This document shows positions 15,902-24,711 of a stretch of 64,000 bases of DNA, one piece after another. The stretch's first letter is position 1. The number at the start of each line of letters is the position of its first letter. The notes under the pieces are model-generated. The model did no database searches, was not told where the DNA came from, and worked only from the letters and a program-made list of their open reading frames with translations. The stretch covers positions 124,001 through 188,000 of the forward strand of contig NZ_JASCIR010000011.1 in assembly GCF_029968095.1 (NCBI RefSeq), given 5' to 3'. Both the position numbers and the translations under genes were made by a program. This stretch comes from Streptomyces solicavernae. GTDB taxonomy: Bacteria > Actinomycetota > Actinomycetes > Streptomycetales > Streptomycetaceae.

Positions 15902-18213
15902 GCGAGTACTCCGTGTGCGTCGAGGGCGATCGCGCCGCCCGGGTGGACAAGGAGGGGGTTGACTTCCAGCTCGGACAGCTCGGGGTGGGCCGCACCGGCC
16001 CGCGCCACCGCGCACAGCGCCGCCGCGGCCGCGTCCAGGTGCACGGGCGGCGCCCCGCGCCAGCCGGTCAGCAGTGGCGCGTGCCGCAGCGAGAGCAGCA
16101 GCGCGCGGGCCCGCCCGGGCGTGAGCGGCGCGAGCGCGACCGCCGTGTCGGCGAGGAGCTCCGCGGTGACCCCGCCGACGCCCACCATCGCGACCGGGCC
16201 GAACGCCGGGTCGCGCCGTACGCCGACGATGAGCTCCACGGCGTACGGCGGGGACGCCATGGCCTCCACCGCGTAGCGCGCCGCGCCGGTCCTGGCCCGC
16301 ATCCGGGCGAAGGCGGCCCGCAGCCCGTCCTCTCCGGCGACGCCGAGCGCGACACCGCCCGCCTCCGTCTTGTGCGCCAGGCCCATCGCCTTGAGGGCCA
16401 GGGGGTATCCGGTGCGGTGCGCCGCCGCCACCGCCGCGTCGGCGTCGGTCACGAACTCGGCCGCGGGGAAGCCGAGGCCGTACGAGGCGAGCAGTTCCCG
16501 TACGGACTCGTAGCCCCCGTCCCCGGCGGCGTGGGCGGCGCCCGCGAGCTCGGGCTCCGCCGGGTCTGCCGGGTCTACCGGGTCTACCGGGTCCGCGGGC
16601 GCCGGTACGTGCAGCCGGGCGGCCCCGGCAAGGGCACCCGCCGCCTCCTCGATCCGCTCGTACACCGGCACCGCGTGCTCCTGCAGCACCGCCAGGGCGG
16701 GGGTGCCGCGCGCCATGCTGTGCACGATCAGTCGGCGGCCGAACTCCTCTGCTGCACCGGCGAGTTCACGGGCGATGGCGCACTCCCGGTCGGCCTGGGC
16801 GGGGTTGGCCGTCGCGTAGTCGCCGAAGTAGCCGGTCAGGACCACGGCGTCCGCGTCCGTGGTGGACAGCAGTGCACGGACGACGCGGGCGTAGCTGCCC
16901 AGGTCGGCCTCGCCCGCCCCGGCCAGGTCGACCGGGTTTCCGCAGGCCGCGCCCGGCGGCAGCTCGGCGGCCACGGCCCGTACCGCCTCCGCCGGAAGGC
17001 CGGGCACGGCGAGCCCGCGGGCCGCCAACGCATCAGCGGCGAGTGCCCCTTGACCCCCGCTGTCCCCTACGACGACGACGTGGAGCGGACGGAACGCCCG
17101 AGGCGCCCCCACGCACACCACCTGAACGTCGGCCGCGCTCGGGTCGGCCGCGCCCAGTCCCCCCGCGCTCGGGTCGGCCGCGCTCGGGCCGCCCGCCCCG
17201 CCAAGTCCAGCTGGGTCTTGGCCAGTTGCGCTCGGGCCAGCCCCGCCAAGGTCTGCCGCGCCAAGGTTCGCCCCGCCAAGACCCGCCCCGCCCAGACCCG
17301 GCGTGCCCAGCAGGCACATCGCCGTGTCCACCAGTTCCCCCGCCGTGTCGAGGAGCAGCGCCCCCGCGTCGCGGCACACCGCCGCCACCGTGGCGCGGGT
17401 GCTGACCAGCGCCCCGGTGTGGGAGGCGGCCGCGCGGCCGGAGGCCTCGCTGCGGCCGACCGTGAGGAGCAGCACCGGCTTGCCCGCCGCGTGCGCGGAG
17501 GTGAGCGTGCGGGCGAGGCGTCGGCCGTCGCGGAAGTCCTCCACGTACGCGGCGACCACGCGTGTCGGGGGGTGCGCGATGAGCGCGTCCAGGGCGTCGG
17601 CGGCATCGATGTCGCGCTGGTTGCCGAGCGAGACGAAGCGGGAGAAGCCCTGCCCTGCGCGGGCGAGGAGCCGCCCGATCTCCAGGGCCAGGTTGCCGCT
17701 CTGGGAGACCAGGCCGACCGCGCCCGCCGGGAAGTCGCCCCAGCTCAGCCTCAGCCCCGAGGTGGTGTCGACGACGCCCATGCAGTTGGGGCCGAGCAGC
17801 CGCGCCCCGCCCGCGGTGACCAGGGAGGCGAGCGCCCGCTCCTCGCCCGCGCCCGCCCCGCCCGAGGTGATGACGGTGAAACAGCGCGCCCCGGCCGCGA
17901 GCCCCTGCTCCACCACTGGCCTGACCTGCGGCGCAGGCACGGCCACCACGACCTGCTCGGGCGCCGTCGGCAGTGCGTCGAGGCCGGGCAGGAAGGGCAC
18001 GCCCCGCAGTTCGCCGCCGCGCCGGTTGACCAGGTGCACCACGCGGCGCTCGCGCCCGTCGAGGGCCCCGGAGGCCAGCCAGTAGCCCCACTTCTCCGGA
18101 TGCGCGGAGGCCCCGACGACGGCCACCGACCGCGGGTCGAAGAGCACGTCGAGCCCGCCCCGCCCCGCGGAGCCCAAGGCGGCGGCCTGCTCGCCGCGCT
18201 CGCCGGCCGTCAC
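15898..18213 (-). CDS. NDP-forming acyl-CoA synthetase (acetate-CoA ligase family)
   Basis: 771-aa single-chain enzyme: an N-terminal CoA-binding domain (VLFDPRSVAVVGASAHPEKWG), succinyl-CoA ligase-like domains (LLGPNCMGVV, SQSGNLALEI, and the catalytic-type histidine in ASHTGALVST), and a C-terminal ATP-grasp domain (GYPLALKAMGLAHKTEAGGV). These interconvert acyl-CoA plus ADP and carboxylate plus ATP. GTG 18213 overlaps the previous stop (GTGA). A low-complexity insert near residues 310-365 has A-N/D-L-G-G steps like pentapeptide repeats. In this operon it would activate the carboxylic acid made from the 2-oxo acid. Confidence 0.85.
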   Translation of the reverse strand: MTAGERGEQAAALGSAGRGGLDVLFDPRSVAVVGASAHPEKWGYWLASGALDGRERRVVHLVNRRGGELRGVPFLPGLDALPTAPEQVVVAVPAPQVRPVVEQGLAAGARCFTVITSGGAGAGEERALASLVTAGGARLLGPNCMGVVDTTSGLRLSWGDFPAGAVGLVSQSGNLALEIGRLLARAGQGFSRFVSLGNQRDIDAADALDALIAHPPTRVVAAYVEDFRDGRRLARTLTSAHAAGKPVLLLTVGRSEASGRAAASHTGALVSTRATVAAVCRDAGALLLDTAGELVDTAMCLLGTPGLGGAGLGGANLGAADLGGAGPSATGQDPAGLGGAGGPSAADPSAGGLGAADPSAADVQVVCVGAPRAFRPLHVVVVGDSGGQGALAADALAARGLAVPGLPAEAVRAVAAELPPGAACGNPVDLAGAGEADLGSYARVVRALLSTTDADAVVLTGYFGDYATANPAQADRECAIARELAGAAEEFGRRLIVHSMARGTPALAVLQEHAVPVYERIEEAAGALAGAARLHVPAPADPVDPVDPADPAEPELAGAAHAAGDGGYESVRELLASYGLGFPAAEFVTDADAAVAAAHRTGYPLALKAMGLAHKTEAGGVALGVAGEDGLRAAFARMRARTGAARYAVEAMASPPYAVELIVGVRRDPAFGPVAMVGVGGVTAELLADTAVALAPLTPGRARALLLSLRHAPLLTGWRGAPPVHLDAAAAALCAVARAGAAHPELSELEVNPLLVHPGGAIALDAHGVLA

Positions 18214-19460
18214 CCGTACCACCCGAACCGCTCCGCGATCAGCGGCAGCCGGTCGGCGACGATCGCGTGCGCCGCGGTGCGCGGAGTCGTGCCGTCGGCC
18301 GCGGCCCGCGCGAGCATCTGGTCGATCAGGGCACGCATCGAACGGCGCGTGTACGCGAACGCCTCGTCCGCGTCCGCCCCGATGTCGCCGAAGAGCGTCC
18401 ACCACCACCAGGCGTTCGTACCGGAGTTGACCACCACGTCCGGCAGCACCTGCACTCCCCGCTCGGCGAGCAGCGCCTCCGCCTCGGGCAGCACCGGCAT
18501 GTTGGCCGCCTCCACGACCCAGCGGGCGGCGGCCCCGATCCGCGCCTGGTTCCGGCCGTCGATCGCGTACGAGACAGCGGCCGGCACCAGCACCTCCGCC
18601 GCCACCGACAGCCACGCCTCACCCGGCAACTCCACGTCCCCGGCCCGCAGCACGCCCCGGTCCACCGCCCCGTGACCGTCGCGCCCGGCGAGCAGCGCCT
18701 CCACGTCCAGGCCCTCGGGGTTGGCCACGGTGCCCTTCACGTCGGCCACCGCGACGACCCGCAGACCGGCCCGGGACAGGAACCGGGCCGTCGCCCCGCC
18801 CATGGTGCCGAAGCCCTGCACCGACACCCGCGTCCCCGCGTACGGCACCCCGGCCCGGTCGAGCGCCACGAGCACCGACTCCGCGACGCCGCAGCCGCCG
18901 ACCAGCTCGTCGAGCCCGATGCCGTCGACCTCCACGGCGAACGCGTCGGCGAGCCGCCCGCGCGCGGTGTCCTCGTCGTCGAGCAGCGGGTACACGGCCT
19001 GGATGGACGACACAAGACCGGCCTCGGCGGCCGCCTTGTCCACGACGTCCTGGGTGAGCCCCAGGTCCTCGCCGGTGGTCCAGAAGCTCTCGATGTGCGG
19101 CCGCATCGCCCGCAGGTAGCGCACCAGCACCCCGTACGCCTCCGGGTCCCGCGGATCGCAGTCGATGCCGCCCTTGGCGCCGCCGAGCGGGACGTACCGG
19201 GCATCGGGGTGGTAGTGCAGGGCTTCCTTCATCGTCATGCCCCGGGCCAGGCCCGCGACCTCGTCGAGCGTGCAGCCCGCGCGCATCCGCAGCCCGCCGC
19301 TGGACACCCCGCGCACCAGCCGGTCGACGACGAGGAAGCCCTGGCGGCCGGTGACGTGATCGGTCCAGGTCAGCGAGATCAGGGGCAGCGAGATCAGGGG
19401 GGTGGGAGAACTCGGGGTGGGGGAACTCGGGGTGGGGGAACTCGGGGTGGGGGAACTCAT
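18210..19460 (-). CDS. Glu/Leu/Phe/Val dehydrogenase family protein
   Basis: 416-aa NAD(P)-dependent amino acid dehydrogenase. The catalytic lysine motif is PLGGAKGGIDCDP (about residue 90), the substrate-domain motif is WTTGEDLGLT, and the Rossmann motif is VSVQGFGTMGGATARFL (about residue 205). Length and domain order fit leucine/valine/glutamate dehydrogenases; the substrate is not decided by sequence. ATG 19460 overlaps the ThDP-enzyme stop (ATGA). The first 20 residues are SSPTP repeats from a 15-bp tandem array and are probably disordered. It probably deaminates an amino acid to its 2-oxo acid for the neighbouring ThDP enzyme. Confidence 0.85.
   Translation of the reverse strand: MSSPTPSSPTPSSPTPSSPTPLISLPLISLTWTDHVTGRQGFLVVDRLVRGVSSGGLRMRAGCTLDEVAGLARGMTMKEALHYHPDARYVPLGGAKGGIDCDPRDPEAYGVLVRYLRAMRPHIESFWTTGEDLGLTQDVVDKAAAEAGLVSSIQAVYPLLDDEDTARGRLADAFAVEVDGIGLDELVGGCGVAESVLVALDRAGVPYAGTRVSVQGFGTMGGATARFLSRAGLRVVAVADVKGTVANPEGLDVEALLAGRDGHGAVDRGVLRAGDVELPGEAWLSVAAEVLVPAAVSYAIDGRNQARIGAAARWVVEAANMPVLPEAEALLAERGVQVLPDVVVNSGTNAWWWWTLFGDIGADADEAFAYTRRSMRALIDQMLARAAADGTTPRTAAHAIVADRLPLIAERFGWYG
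19400..19459. repeat. 15-bp tandem repeats encoding (SSPTP)n
   Basis: Four copies of GGGGTGGGGGAACTC at the 5' end of the dehydrogenase gene. The array begins right after the translational overlap and remains in frame. Confidence 0.9.
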
Positions 19461-21133
19461 ACGGGGACCTCCTCGGGAACGGTGATGAGAGTGGGCCCGG
19501 GATGACGCAGGGCCCGCGCCAGCGCGTCGGCGAGCGCACCGGGCGTCGTGACGCGCTCGCCCGCCCCGCCGTACGCCCGGCACAGCGCGGGCAGATCCAC
19601 GGGCGGCTGGTCGACGGCGACCGGGGTGTCGCCGCGGGCGGCCATCTCGTCGCGGATCTCGCCGTAGCCGCCGTTGTCGAACACGACGACGGGCAGCGGC
19701 AGCCGGAGCTGCGCGGCGGTCGCCAGCTCCTGGACGGTGAACTGCAGCCCACCGTCCCCGCTCAGCGCGACGACCTGCCGCCCGGGCTGCGCGGCCTTCA
19801 CGCCGACGGCCGCGGGCAGCGCGTAACCGAGCGTCCCGAACCCGGTCGGGTGCAGGAACCGGCCGCGCGGGCCGACCGGCAGGTGCGGGAGTGCGCCGTA
19901 GTAGCAGCACTGCGCGCTGTCCGAGGTGAGCACCGCGTCCTCGTCCAGGGCCGCCCGGACCACCCGCAGATACGGCAGCCAGCGGCCGTCCCGGGCGGCG
20001 GTCGCGGCATCGCGTTCCCGGCGCAGCCGGCCGACGAGTTCGGCGGATTCGGGCGGGGCATGACCGCCGGGTCCGGCCGCGAGGGCCCGGATCAGCTCCC
20101 GCAGGCACTCCCGGGCGTCGCCGACCAGCGCCACCTGCGCGGGCACCCCGGCGTACATCTGCGCGGGATCCACGTCCACCCGGACCAGCGTCCCGCCGAG
20201 CGCGGCCGGCGGATCCGACCACAGGTCGGACTCGGCGAGCTCCGTGCCCACGGCCAGGACGGCATCGCAGTCCCCGAGCGCCTTCCGCACGCCGGGGTCG
20301 TGCAGGGAGACGCCGAGCGACAGCGGATGGCGCTCGTCCACCGTGCCCTTGCCGTTGGCCGAGGTGACGACCAGAGCACCCAACTCCTCCGCCAGAGCGA
20401 GCGATTCGGCCACGGCGCCCCGCGCCCCGCCGCCGAGGACGAGCCCGACCCGGCCGGCCCGCACGAGCGCCCCGGCCGCCTCCCGTACGGCCGTCGCATC
20501 GGGCCGTGGCACGGCGGCCGGCGGCGCGACCCGCACCGCCCCCACCGGCTCCCGCGACACAAGCAGGTCGAGCGGCACCTCGATGTGGACCGGCCGGGGC
20601 CGCCCGCTCCGGAACAGCGTGAACGCGCGCGCGACGGCCGCCCCGATCTCCTCGACGGAGGACACCCGGTGGCTGAAAGCCGTGACCCCGCGCATCGCCT
20701 CCGTCTGGCTGCGCATCTCGTGCAGCAGGCCCGTCGGCTGCCTGGGGTGCCTGAGCGGCATCCCCGGCGACACGACGAGCAGCGGCACACTGTCCGAGTA
20801 CGCCTGCCCGGCCGCCGCCGCGATGTTCAGGAGCGCGGGCCCGGTCGTCGTGACCGCGACGCCCGGCCGGCCGGTCACCCGGGCGTAACCGTCGGCGGCG
20901 TACCCCGCGCCCTGTTCGTGCCGGGGCGCCACCTGCCGGATGCCGTACGGCCGCAGATGCCGGTAGACCTCCAGGTTGTGCGTGCCGGGGATGCCGAACG
21001 CCCACTCGACGCCGTGCGCCGCCAGCGCCCGGACCAGCGCCTCGCCGCCGCTCATCGCGCCCGAGGGCCCGAACACGCCCTGGGCCGGGCCCAGTTCACT
21101 CTGGACCGGGCCCAGTTCACCGCTTCCCCCCAT
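19457..21133 (-). CDS. Thiamine pyrophosphate-dependent enzyme (acetolactate synthase/decarboxylase fold)
   Basis: 558-aa three-domain ThDP enzyme. PYR-domain glutamate in RHEQGAGYAADGYARVTGR (about residue 73), central domain with LGGGARGAV, and PP-domain motif SGDGGLQFTVQEL ending in FDNGGYGE, the GDG...DN version of the ThDP signature. Acetolactate synthase-specific features are not obvious, so a 2-oxo acid decarboxylase or related role is equally likely. ATG 21133 lies one base after the acyl-CoA dehydrogenase stop. The first ~20 residues are ELGPVQ-type repeats; a shorter start near 21054 is possible. The context suggests decarboxylation of the 2-oxo acid from the dehydrogenase. Confidence 0.8.
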   Translation of the reverse strand: MGGSGELGPVQSELGPAQGVFGPSGAMSGGEALVRALAAHGVEWAFGIPGTHNLEVYRHLRPYGIRQVAPRHEQGAGYAADGYARVTGRPGVAVTTTGPALLNIAAAAGQAYSDSVPLLVVSPGMPLRHPRQPTGLLHEMRSQTEAMRGVTAFSHRVSSVEEIGAAVARAFTLFRSGRPRPVHIEVPLDLLVSREPVGAVRVAPPAAVPRPDATAVREAAGALVRAGRVGLVLGGGARGAVAESLALAEELGALVVTSANGKGTVDERHPLSLGVSLHDPGVRKALGDCDAVLAVGTELAESDLWSDPPAALGGTLVRVDVDPAQMYAGVPAQVALVGDARECLRELIRALAAGPGGHAPPESAELVGRLRRERDAATAARDGRWLPYLRVVRAALDEDAVLTSDSAQCCYYGALPHLPVGPRGRFLHPTGFGTLGYALPAAVGVKAAQPGRQVVALSGDGGLQFTVQELATAAQLRLPLPVVVFDNGGYGEIRDEMAARGDTPVAVDQPPVDLPALCRAYGGAGERVTTPGALADALARALRHPGPTLITVPEEVPV

Positions 21134-21134
21134 G

Positions 21135-22292
21135 TCACACGCTCCGCGAGATGACCAGGCGCATGATGTCCGAGGTGCCCTCTTCGATCTCCTCAAGGCG
21201 GGCGTCCCGCATCCACTGCTCGACCGGGTACTCGCGCGAGTACCCCCAGCCGCCGAGCGTCTGGACCGCGGCCCAGGTGCAGTACGCCGCGGTCTTCGAT
21301 GCCGTCAGCTTCGCCATCGCGGCCTCGGCCGTCGCGTCGAGACCGGCGTCGAGACGCTTCGCGGCCCGCCAGGTCATGAGCCTGGCCTGCTCGACGCGGG
21401 TGCGCATGTCCGCGAGCCGGAAGGCGACCGCCTGGTGCTCGACGATCGCCTTCCCGAACTGCTGCCGGGTCTTCGCGTAGTCCCGCGCGTACGTGTACGC
21501 GGCCCTGGCCACGCCCGTGGCGGCCGCGCCGAGAACGGTGCGGGAGATGTCGAACGTACGCATCAGCCCGCTGAACCCCTCGCCCTCCCCGCCGAGCCGG
21601 TCGGACTCGGGCACGAAGGCGTCCGCGAAGAAGATCTCCCGGCACACGATCGCCCGCTGCCCCATCTTCCGCATCGGCTCACCGAACGACATTCCGGGCG
21701 TGCCCTTGCGCAGCAGGAACGCGCTCACGCCGCGCGAGCGCAGCGCCGGGTCGGTCTTGGCGAACACGACGTACTGTCCGGCCTCGCCGGCGTTGGAGAT
21801 CCACGCCTTCTGGCCGTTGAGCAGGTAGCCGCCCGCGGTGCGCGTCGCGGTGGTGACGATGGACGCGGCGTCCGATCCCGAACCGGGCTCGGTGGTGGCG
21901 AGCGACGTCATCGGGGTGTCCGCCTGCGCCAGCGGCGTCAGCCACTCGCGCCGCTGCTCGGCGCTGCCGAGCGCGAGCACGGGATCGGCGAAGAACCCGT
22001 TGGAGCAGAGCAGATTGCCGATGCCCAGATCCCCGACGCACAGCTCCTCCTGTACGAGGCACTGCGTGAACACGTCGGTGAAGCCGCCGCCGCCGTACTC
22101 CTCGGGCAGCATGAAGCCGGTGATCCCCACCTCACCGGCCCGCCGCCACAGTTCCCAGGGCGTCTCGACATCGGCCTCGTCCACGGAACGTGCCCGCGGC
22201 CTGATCTCCTCACGGGCGAAGGTGCGGGTGAGCTCCACGATGTCGCGCTGCTCGGGAGTCAGCGGAACGAGCTCGGCGGGCAGGTCAGCCAT
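21135..22292 (-). CDS. Acyl-CoA dehydrogenase
   Basis: 385-aa FAD flavoprotein that oxidises an acyl-CoA to the enoyl-CoA. Standard ACAD signatures: LATTEPGSGSDAASI near residue 130, the helical domain with YAKTRQQFGKAI, and C-terminal QTLGGWGYSREYPVEQW followed by EIEEGTSDIMRLVI, which carries the usual catalytic-base glutamate region. ATG 22292. It is the first gene of a five-gene unit in which every downstream gene overlaps or abuts its predecessor. Two ACTGA...TCAGT dyads lie 32-105 bp upstream. Confidence 0.9.
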   Translation of the reverse strand: MADLPAELVPLTPEQRDIVELTRTFAREEIRPRARSVDEADVETPWELWRRAGEVGITGFMLPEEYGGGGFTDVFTQCLVQEELCVGDLGIGNLLCSNGFFADPVLALGSAEQRREWLTPLAQADTPMTSLATTEPGSGSDAASIVTTATRTAGGYLLNGQKAWISNAGEAGQYVVFAKTDPALRSRGVSAFLLRKGTPGMSFGEPMRKMGQRAIVCREIFFADAFVPESDRLGGEGEGFSGLMRTFDISRTVLGAAATGVARAAYTYARDYAKTRQQFGKAIVEHQAVAFRLADMRTRVEQARLMTWRAAKRLDAGLDATAEAAMAKLTASKTAAYCTWAAVQTLGGWGYSREYPVEQWMRDARLEEIEEGTSDIMRLVISRSV

Positions 22293-22323
22293 GGGTGCCT
22301 CCAGGCACGACGAGGTTGCCTCA

Positions 22324-22341
22324 ACTGAATGCCCAGTCAGT
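22324..22341. promoter_or_regulatory. TetR-type operator 1 of the acyl-CoA dehydrogenase operon
   Basis: ACTGA (22324-22328) and TCAGT (22337-22341). The core CTGAATGCCCAGTCAG differs at only two central bases from the site at 13310 read on the other strand. Confidence 0.7.
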
Positions 22342-22379
22342 ATCCGGAGACGTGCGCGACTGCGTCAACAGGGCGGCTT

Positions 22380-22397
22380 ACTGAATCGTCGATCAGT
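22380..22397. promoter_or_regulatory. TetR-type operator 2 of the acyl-CoA dehydrogenase operon
   Basis: ACTGA (22380-22384) and TCAGT (22393-22397) with spacer ATCGTCGA, itself nearly symmetric. It has the same half-site and spacing as the site 56 bp away. Confidence 0.6.
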
Positions 22398-22487
22398 TCC
22401 AGGGGAGGAGGGGGGCCTCGCCTCTGTCCGGGGGCTCGTCGTTGCCTGAGCCCCACCTCACCGGACCCCGCGAACCCTGGGCCGCCC

Positions 22488-23687
22488 TCACCACCGCACC
22501 GGGAGGCGGTTCAGGCCGCGCAGGAGGCTGGGCCGCCAGTCGGGCGTGGGGTCGCCGTCGAGGGCGAGGCGCGGGCAGCGGTCCAGGAGGGCGCGCAGGG
22601 CGATGCCCGCTTCGAGACGGGCGAGCGGTGCGCCGATGCAGTGGTGGATGCCGTGCCCGAAGGCGAGGTGGGAGCGGGTCAGGGCCGGGTCCCGGTGGAT
22701 GTCGAAGCGCTCCGGGTCGGGGAAGCGGGCGGGGTCCCGGTTGGCCGAGGCGAGCGAGACGACCACGCGCGCGCCCTGCGGAATGCGGGTGCCGGCGACG
22801 GTGACGGCCTCGGCGGTGTAGCGGTACGTACCGGCCGGGGTGGGCGGCTCGAAGCGCAGCGCCTCCTCCACCGCGTTCTCAAGGAGGCCCCCGTCGGCCC
22901 GCAGCGCGGCGAGCTGGCCGGGGTGGGTGAGCAGCAACTGGACGGTGTTGGCGATGAGGTTGACCGTCGTCTCGTGCCCGGCGACGAGCAACAGGAAGGC
23001 CATGCCGGTCAGTTCCTCGTCGCTCAGCCGGCCGCCGTCCTCGTCATGGGCCCGCACGAGGGCATGCAGCAGATCACCCTCCGCGGCCTCTTCGCGGCGC
23101 CGCTTCTCCTCGATCAGGCCGGCCAGGTAGACCGCCATCTCCTGCGATGCCCGGCCCGAGGCCTCCGGTTCGCCGAGGGCGACGACCTTCGTGGACCAGG
23201 CCCGGAAGGCGTCGTGGTCGACGCCGGGCACGCCGAGCAGCTCGCAGATCACGGTCAGCGGCAGCGGGAAGGCGAAGGCGTCGATGAGGTCGGCGCGCCC
23301 CGACGGGCCCATGGCGTCCAGGAGTTCGTCCGCCGCCTGCGCCACACGGGAGCGCAGCGCCTTGATGCGCCGCGCGGTGAACTCGCGGGCGACCAGGGAC
23401 CGCAGCCGGGTGTGGTCGGGCGGGTCGGTCTGCAGCATGTTGCGGCCGACGGAGTACAGCCCGTCGCTGTCGTACTCGGCGGAGTGCCGTACGTCATGGC
23501 GCATCCGCGGATCCGCCAGCGCGGCACGGGCCTGCTCGTGGCCGAGGATCATCCAGGCCGTCTCCCCAGTGGGGAAGCGGACGTGCCGGACGGGCCCCCG
23601 GGCGCGCAGGGCGCGGAACGCCGAGTAGGGGTCGGCGGCGAAGTCCCCGGTCCAGGCGGCCAGTTCCTCGGTCTGCTGAGCGGACAT
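22488..23687 (-). CDS. Cytochrome P450
   Basis: 399-aa soluble class I P450 monooxygenase. I-helix AGHETTV (about residue 240), ExxR in EEALRFEPP (about residue 283), heme-binding FGHGIHHCIGAPLAR with the proximal cysteine near residue 347. Overall length and motifs fit CYP105/CYP107-like bacterial P450s; the substrate is unknown. ATG 23687 follows GAGGG. No ferredoxin gene is adjacent, though fprA elsewhere in the window could serve as reductase. It is transcribed away from the XRE regulator gene. Confidence 0.9.
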   Translation of the reverse strand: MSAQQTEELAAWTGDFAADPYSAFRALRARGPVRHVRFPTGETAWMILGHEQARAALADPRMRHDVRHSAEYDSDGLYSVGRNMLQTDPPDHTRLRSLVAREFTARRIKALRSRVAQAADELLDAMGPSGRADLIDAFAFPLPLTVICELLGVPGVDHDAFRAWSTKVVALGEPEASGRASQEMAVYLAGLIEEKRRREEAAEGDLLHALVRAHDEDGGRLSDEELTGMAFLLLVAGHETTVNLIANTVQLLLTHPGQLAALRADGGLLENAVEEALRFEPPTPAGTYRYTAEAVTVAGTRIPQGARVVVSLASANRDPARFPDPERFDIHRDPALTRSHLAFGHGIHHCIGAPLARLEAGIALRALLDRCPRLALDGDPTPDWRPSLLRGLNRLPVRW

Positions 23688-23916
23688 GGCGCACTCCCTC
23701 TGAAGTGGGGATCGGTCCCCGTTTCCATGTATGGGCGACCCTAGCAGGAACCGGGGAGTGCTCCTCGCTTTCCTTGCGGCCGCCCGGCCGGGTCATCACG
23801 CCGGGCGCCGCTTGCCATCCCGTCGACCGAGGCCCGATCCTGATCGGAATAACGAACGCATCCCGCAGCGATCGTGCGTTATACCGAACGATGACCGAAG
23901 GTGAAGGGGGTAGGGC

Positions 23917-24519
23917 GTGAGCGTCTCCGAGGGTTCCGTCCGGAACATGCTGGCCGCCAATCTCAAGCGGGCCCGGAACGAGCGAGGGCTGTCGATCTCC
24001 GAGCTGTCGCGGCGCTCGAAGATCGGCAAGGCGACCCTGTCGCAGCTGGAGTCGGGGGCGGGCAACCCCACCATCGAGACGGTGTTCAGCCTCTCCCGCG
24101 TCCTGGAGGTGCCGATCTCCGACCTCCTGGACGCCAGGCCGACCAGCGGGCTCACGGTGGTCCGCGCCGAGCAGCAGGAGGTGCTCAGCGGTGAGGGCGT
24201 GGACCTGCGTCAGCTGCAGCGGATCGAGTCGGGCGACACCGTGTTCGAGGTCTTCGACCAGCAGGTTCGCGCCGATTGCCGGCAGGATTCGCTCGGCCAT
24301 GTGGGCACCGAGCACACCATCGTGCAGGCCGGCCGGCTGCGGGTCCAGGTGGACGGCCAGGAGGTCGAGCTCGGCCCGGGCGACTACGTCGGCTTCGACG
24401 CGTCGCTGCCGCACAGCTACACGGCGTCCGGGGCGGCCGTCCGCTCCGTGCTGCTCCTGCAGTACCGGGCCGACCAGCGGCTGCACCTCGCGGACACGCC
24501 CCCCACGCAGCAGGAGTGA
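23917..24519 (+). CDS. XRE-cupin transcriptional regulator
   Basis: 200-aa regulator: N-terminal helix-turn-helix of the XRE family (residues 8-65; LKRARNERGLSISELSRRS, then KATLSQLESGAGNPT) joined to a C-terminal cupin domain (VQVDGQEVELGPGDYVGFD, about residues 105-185). Such HTH-cupin proteins usually control amino acid or polyamine catabolism. GTG 23917 follows GAAGGGGG. The gene stands just before the three-subunit dehydrogenase genes; CGTTCG/CGAACG-type motifs occur both upstream of it (near 23850-23890) and before the next gene, so auto- and operon control are likely. Confidence 0.85.
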   Translation: MSVSEGSVRNMLAANLKRARNERGLSISELSRRSKIGKATLSQLESGAGNPTIETVFSLSRVLEVPISDLLDARPTSGLTVVRAEQQEVLSGEGVDLRQLQRIESGDTVFEVFDQQVRADCRQDSLGHVGTEHTIVQAGRLRVQVDGQEVELGPGDYVGFDASLPHSYTASGAAVRSVLLLQYRADQRLHLADTPPTQQE

Positions 24520-24561
24520 CCCCCCACGCAGCAGGAGTGACCCCCCACGCAGCGGGACTGA
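24499..24561. repeat. Three tandem 21-nt repeats over the regulator stop codon
   Basis: CCCCCCACGCAGCAGGAGTGA at 24499 and 24520, and a variant at 24541. The regulator stop codon is the TGA of the first copy, so each copy repeats the stop. Confidence 0.9.
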
Positions 24562-24648
24562 CCGCCCGCGCCGCCGCCCCGCCGAAGCCGCCCACCGGCC
24601 TCCGAAGCGACCTCCCGGCATCCGGAAAGCTTCGCCCCGACGTGACCG

Positions 24649-24677
24649 TTGACACACCCCGACACCCGTCGTACGTT
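24649..24677 (+). promoter_or_regulatory. Promoter of the D-hydroxyproline-dehydrogenase-like operon
   Basis: TTGACA (24649-24654), 17-bp spacer, TACGTT (24672-24677). Good sigma-70-like promoter, 35 bp before the ATG. Confidence 0.7.
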
Positions 24678-24682
24678 CCTGT

Positions 24683-24700
24683 CGTTCGGTTTAACGAACG
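24683..24700. promoter_or_regulatory. Operator CGTTCG-N6-CGAACG
   Basis: Perfect inverted repeat CGTTCG/CGAACG around GTTTAA, directly over the expected transcription start. Likely bound by the XRE-cupin regulator. Confidence 0.7.
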
Positions 24701-24711
24701 AGGAGGGTTCG

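Noticed and set aside
13323..15995. 890-codon minus-strand frame across the permease and SDR
   Set aside because: It is antisense or out of frame to recognisable proteins and has no domain.
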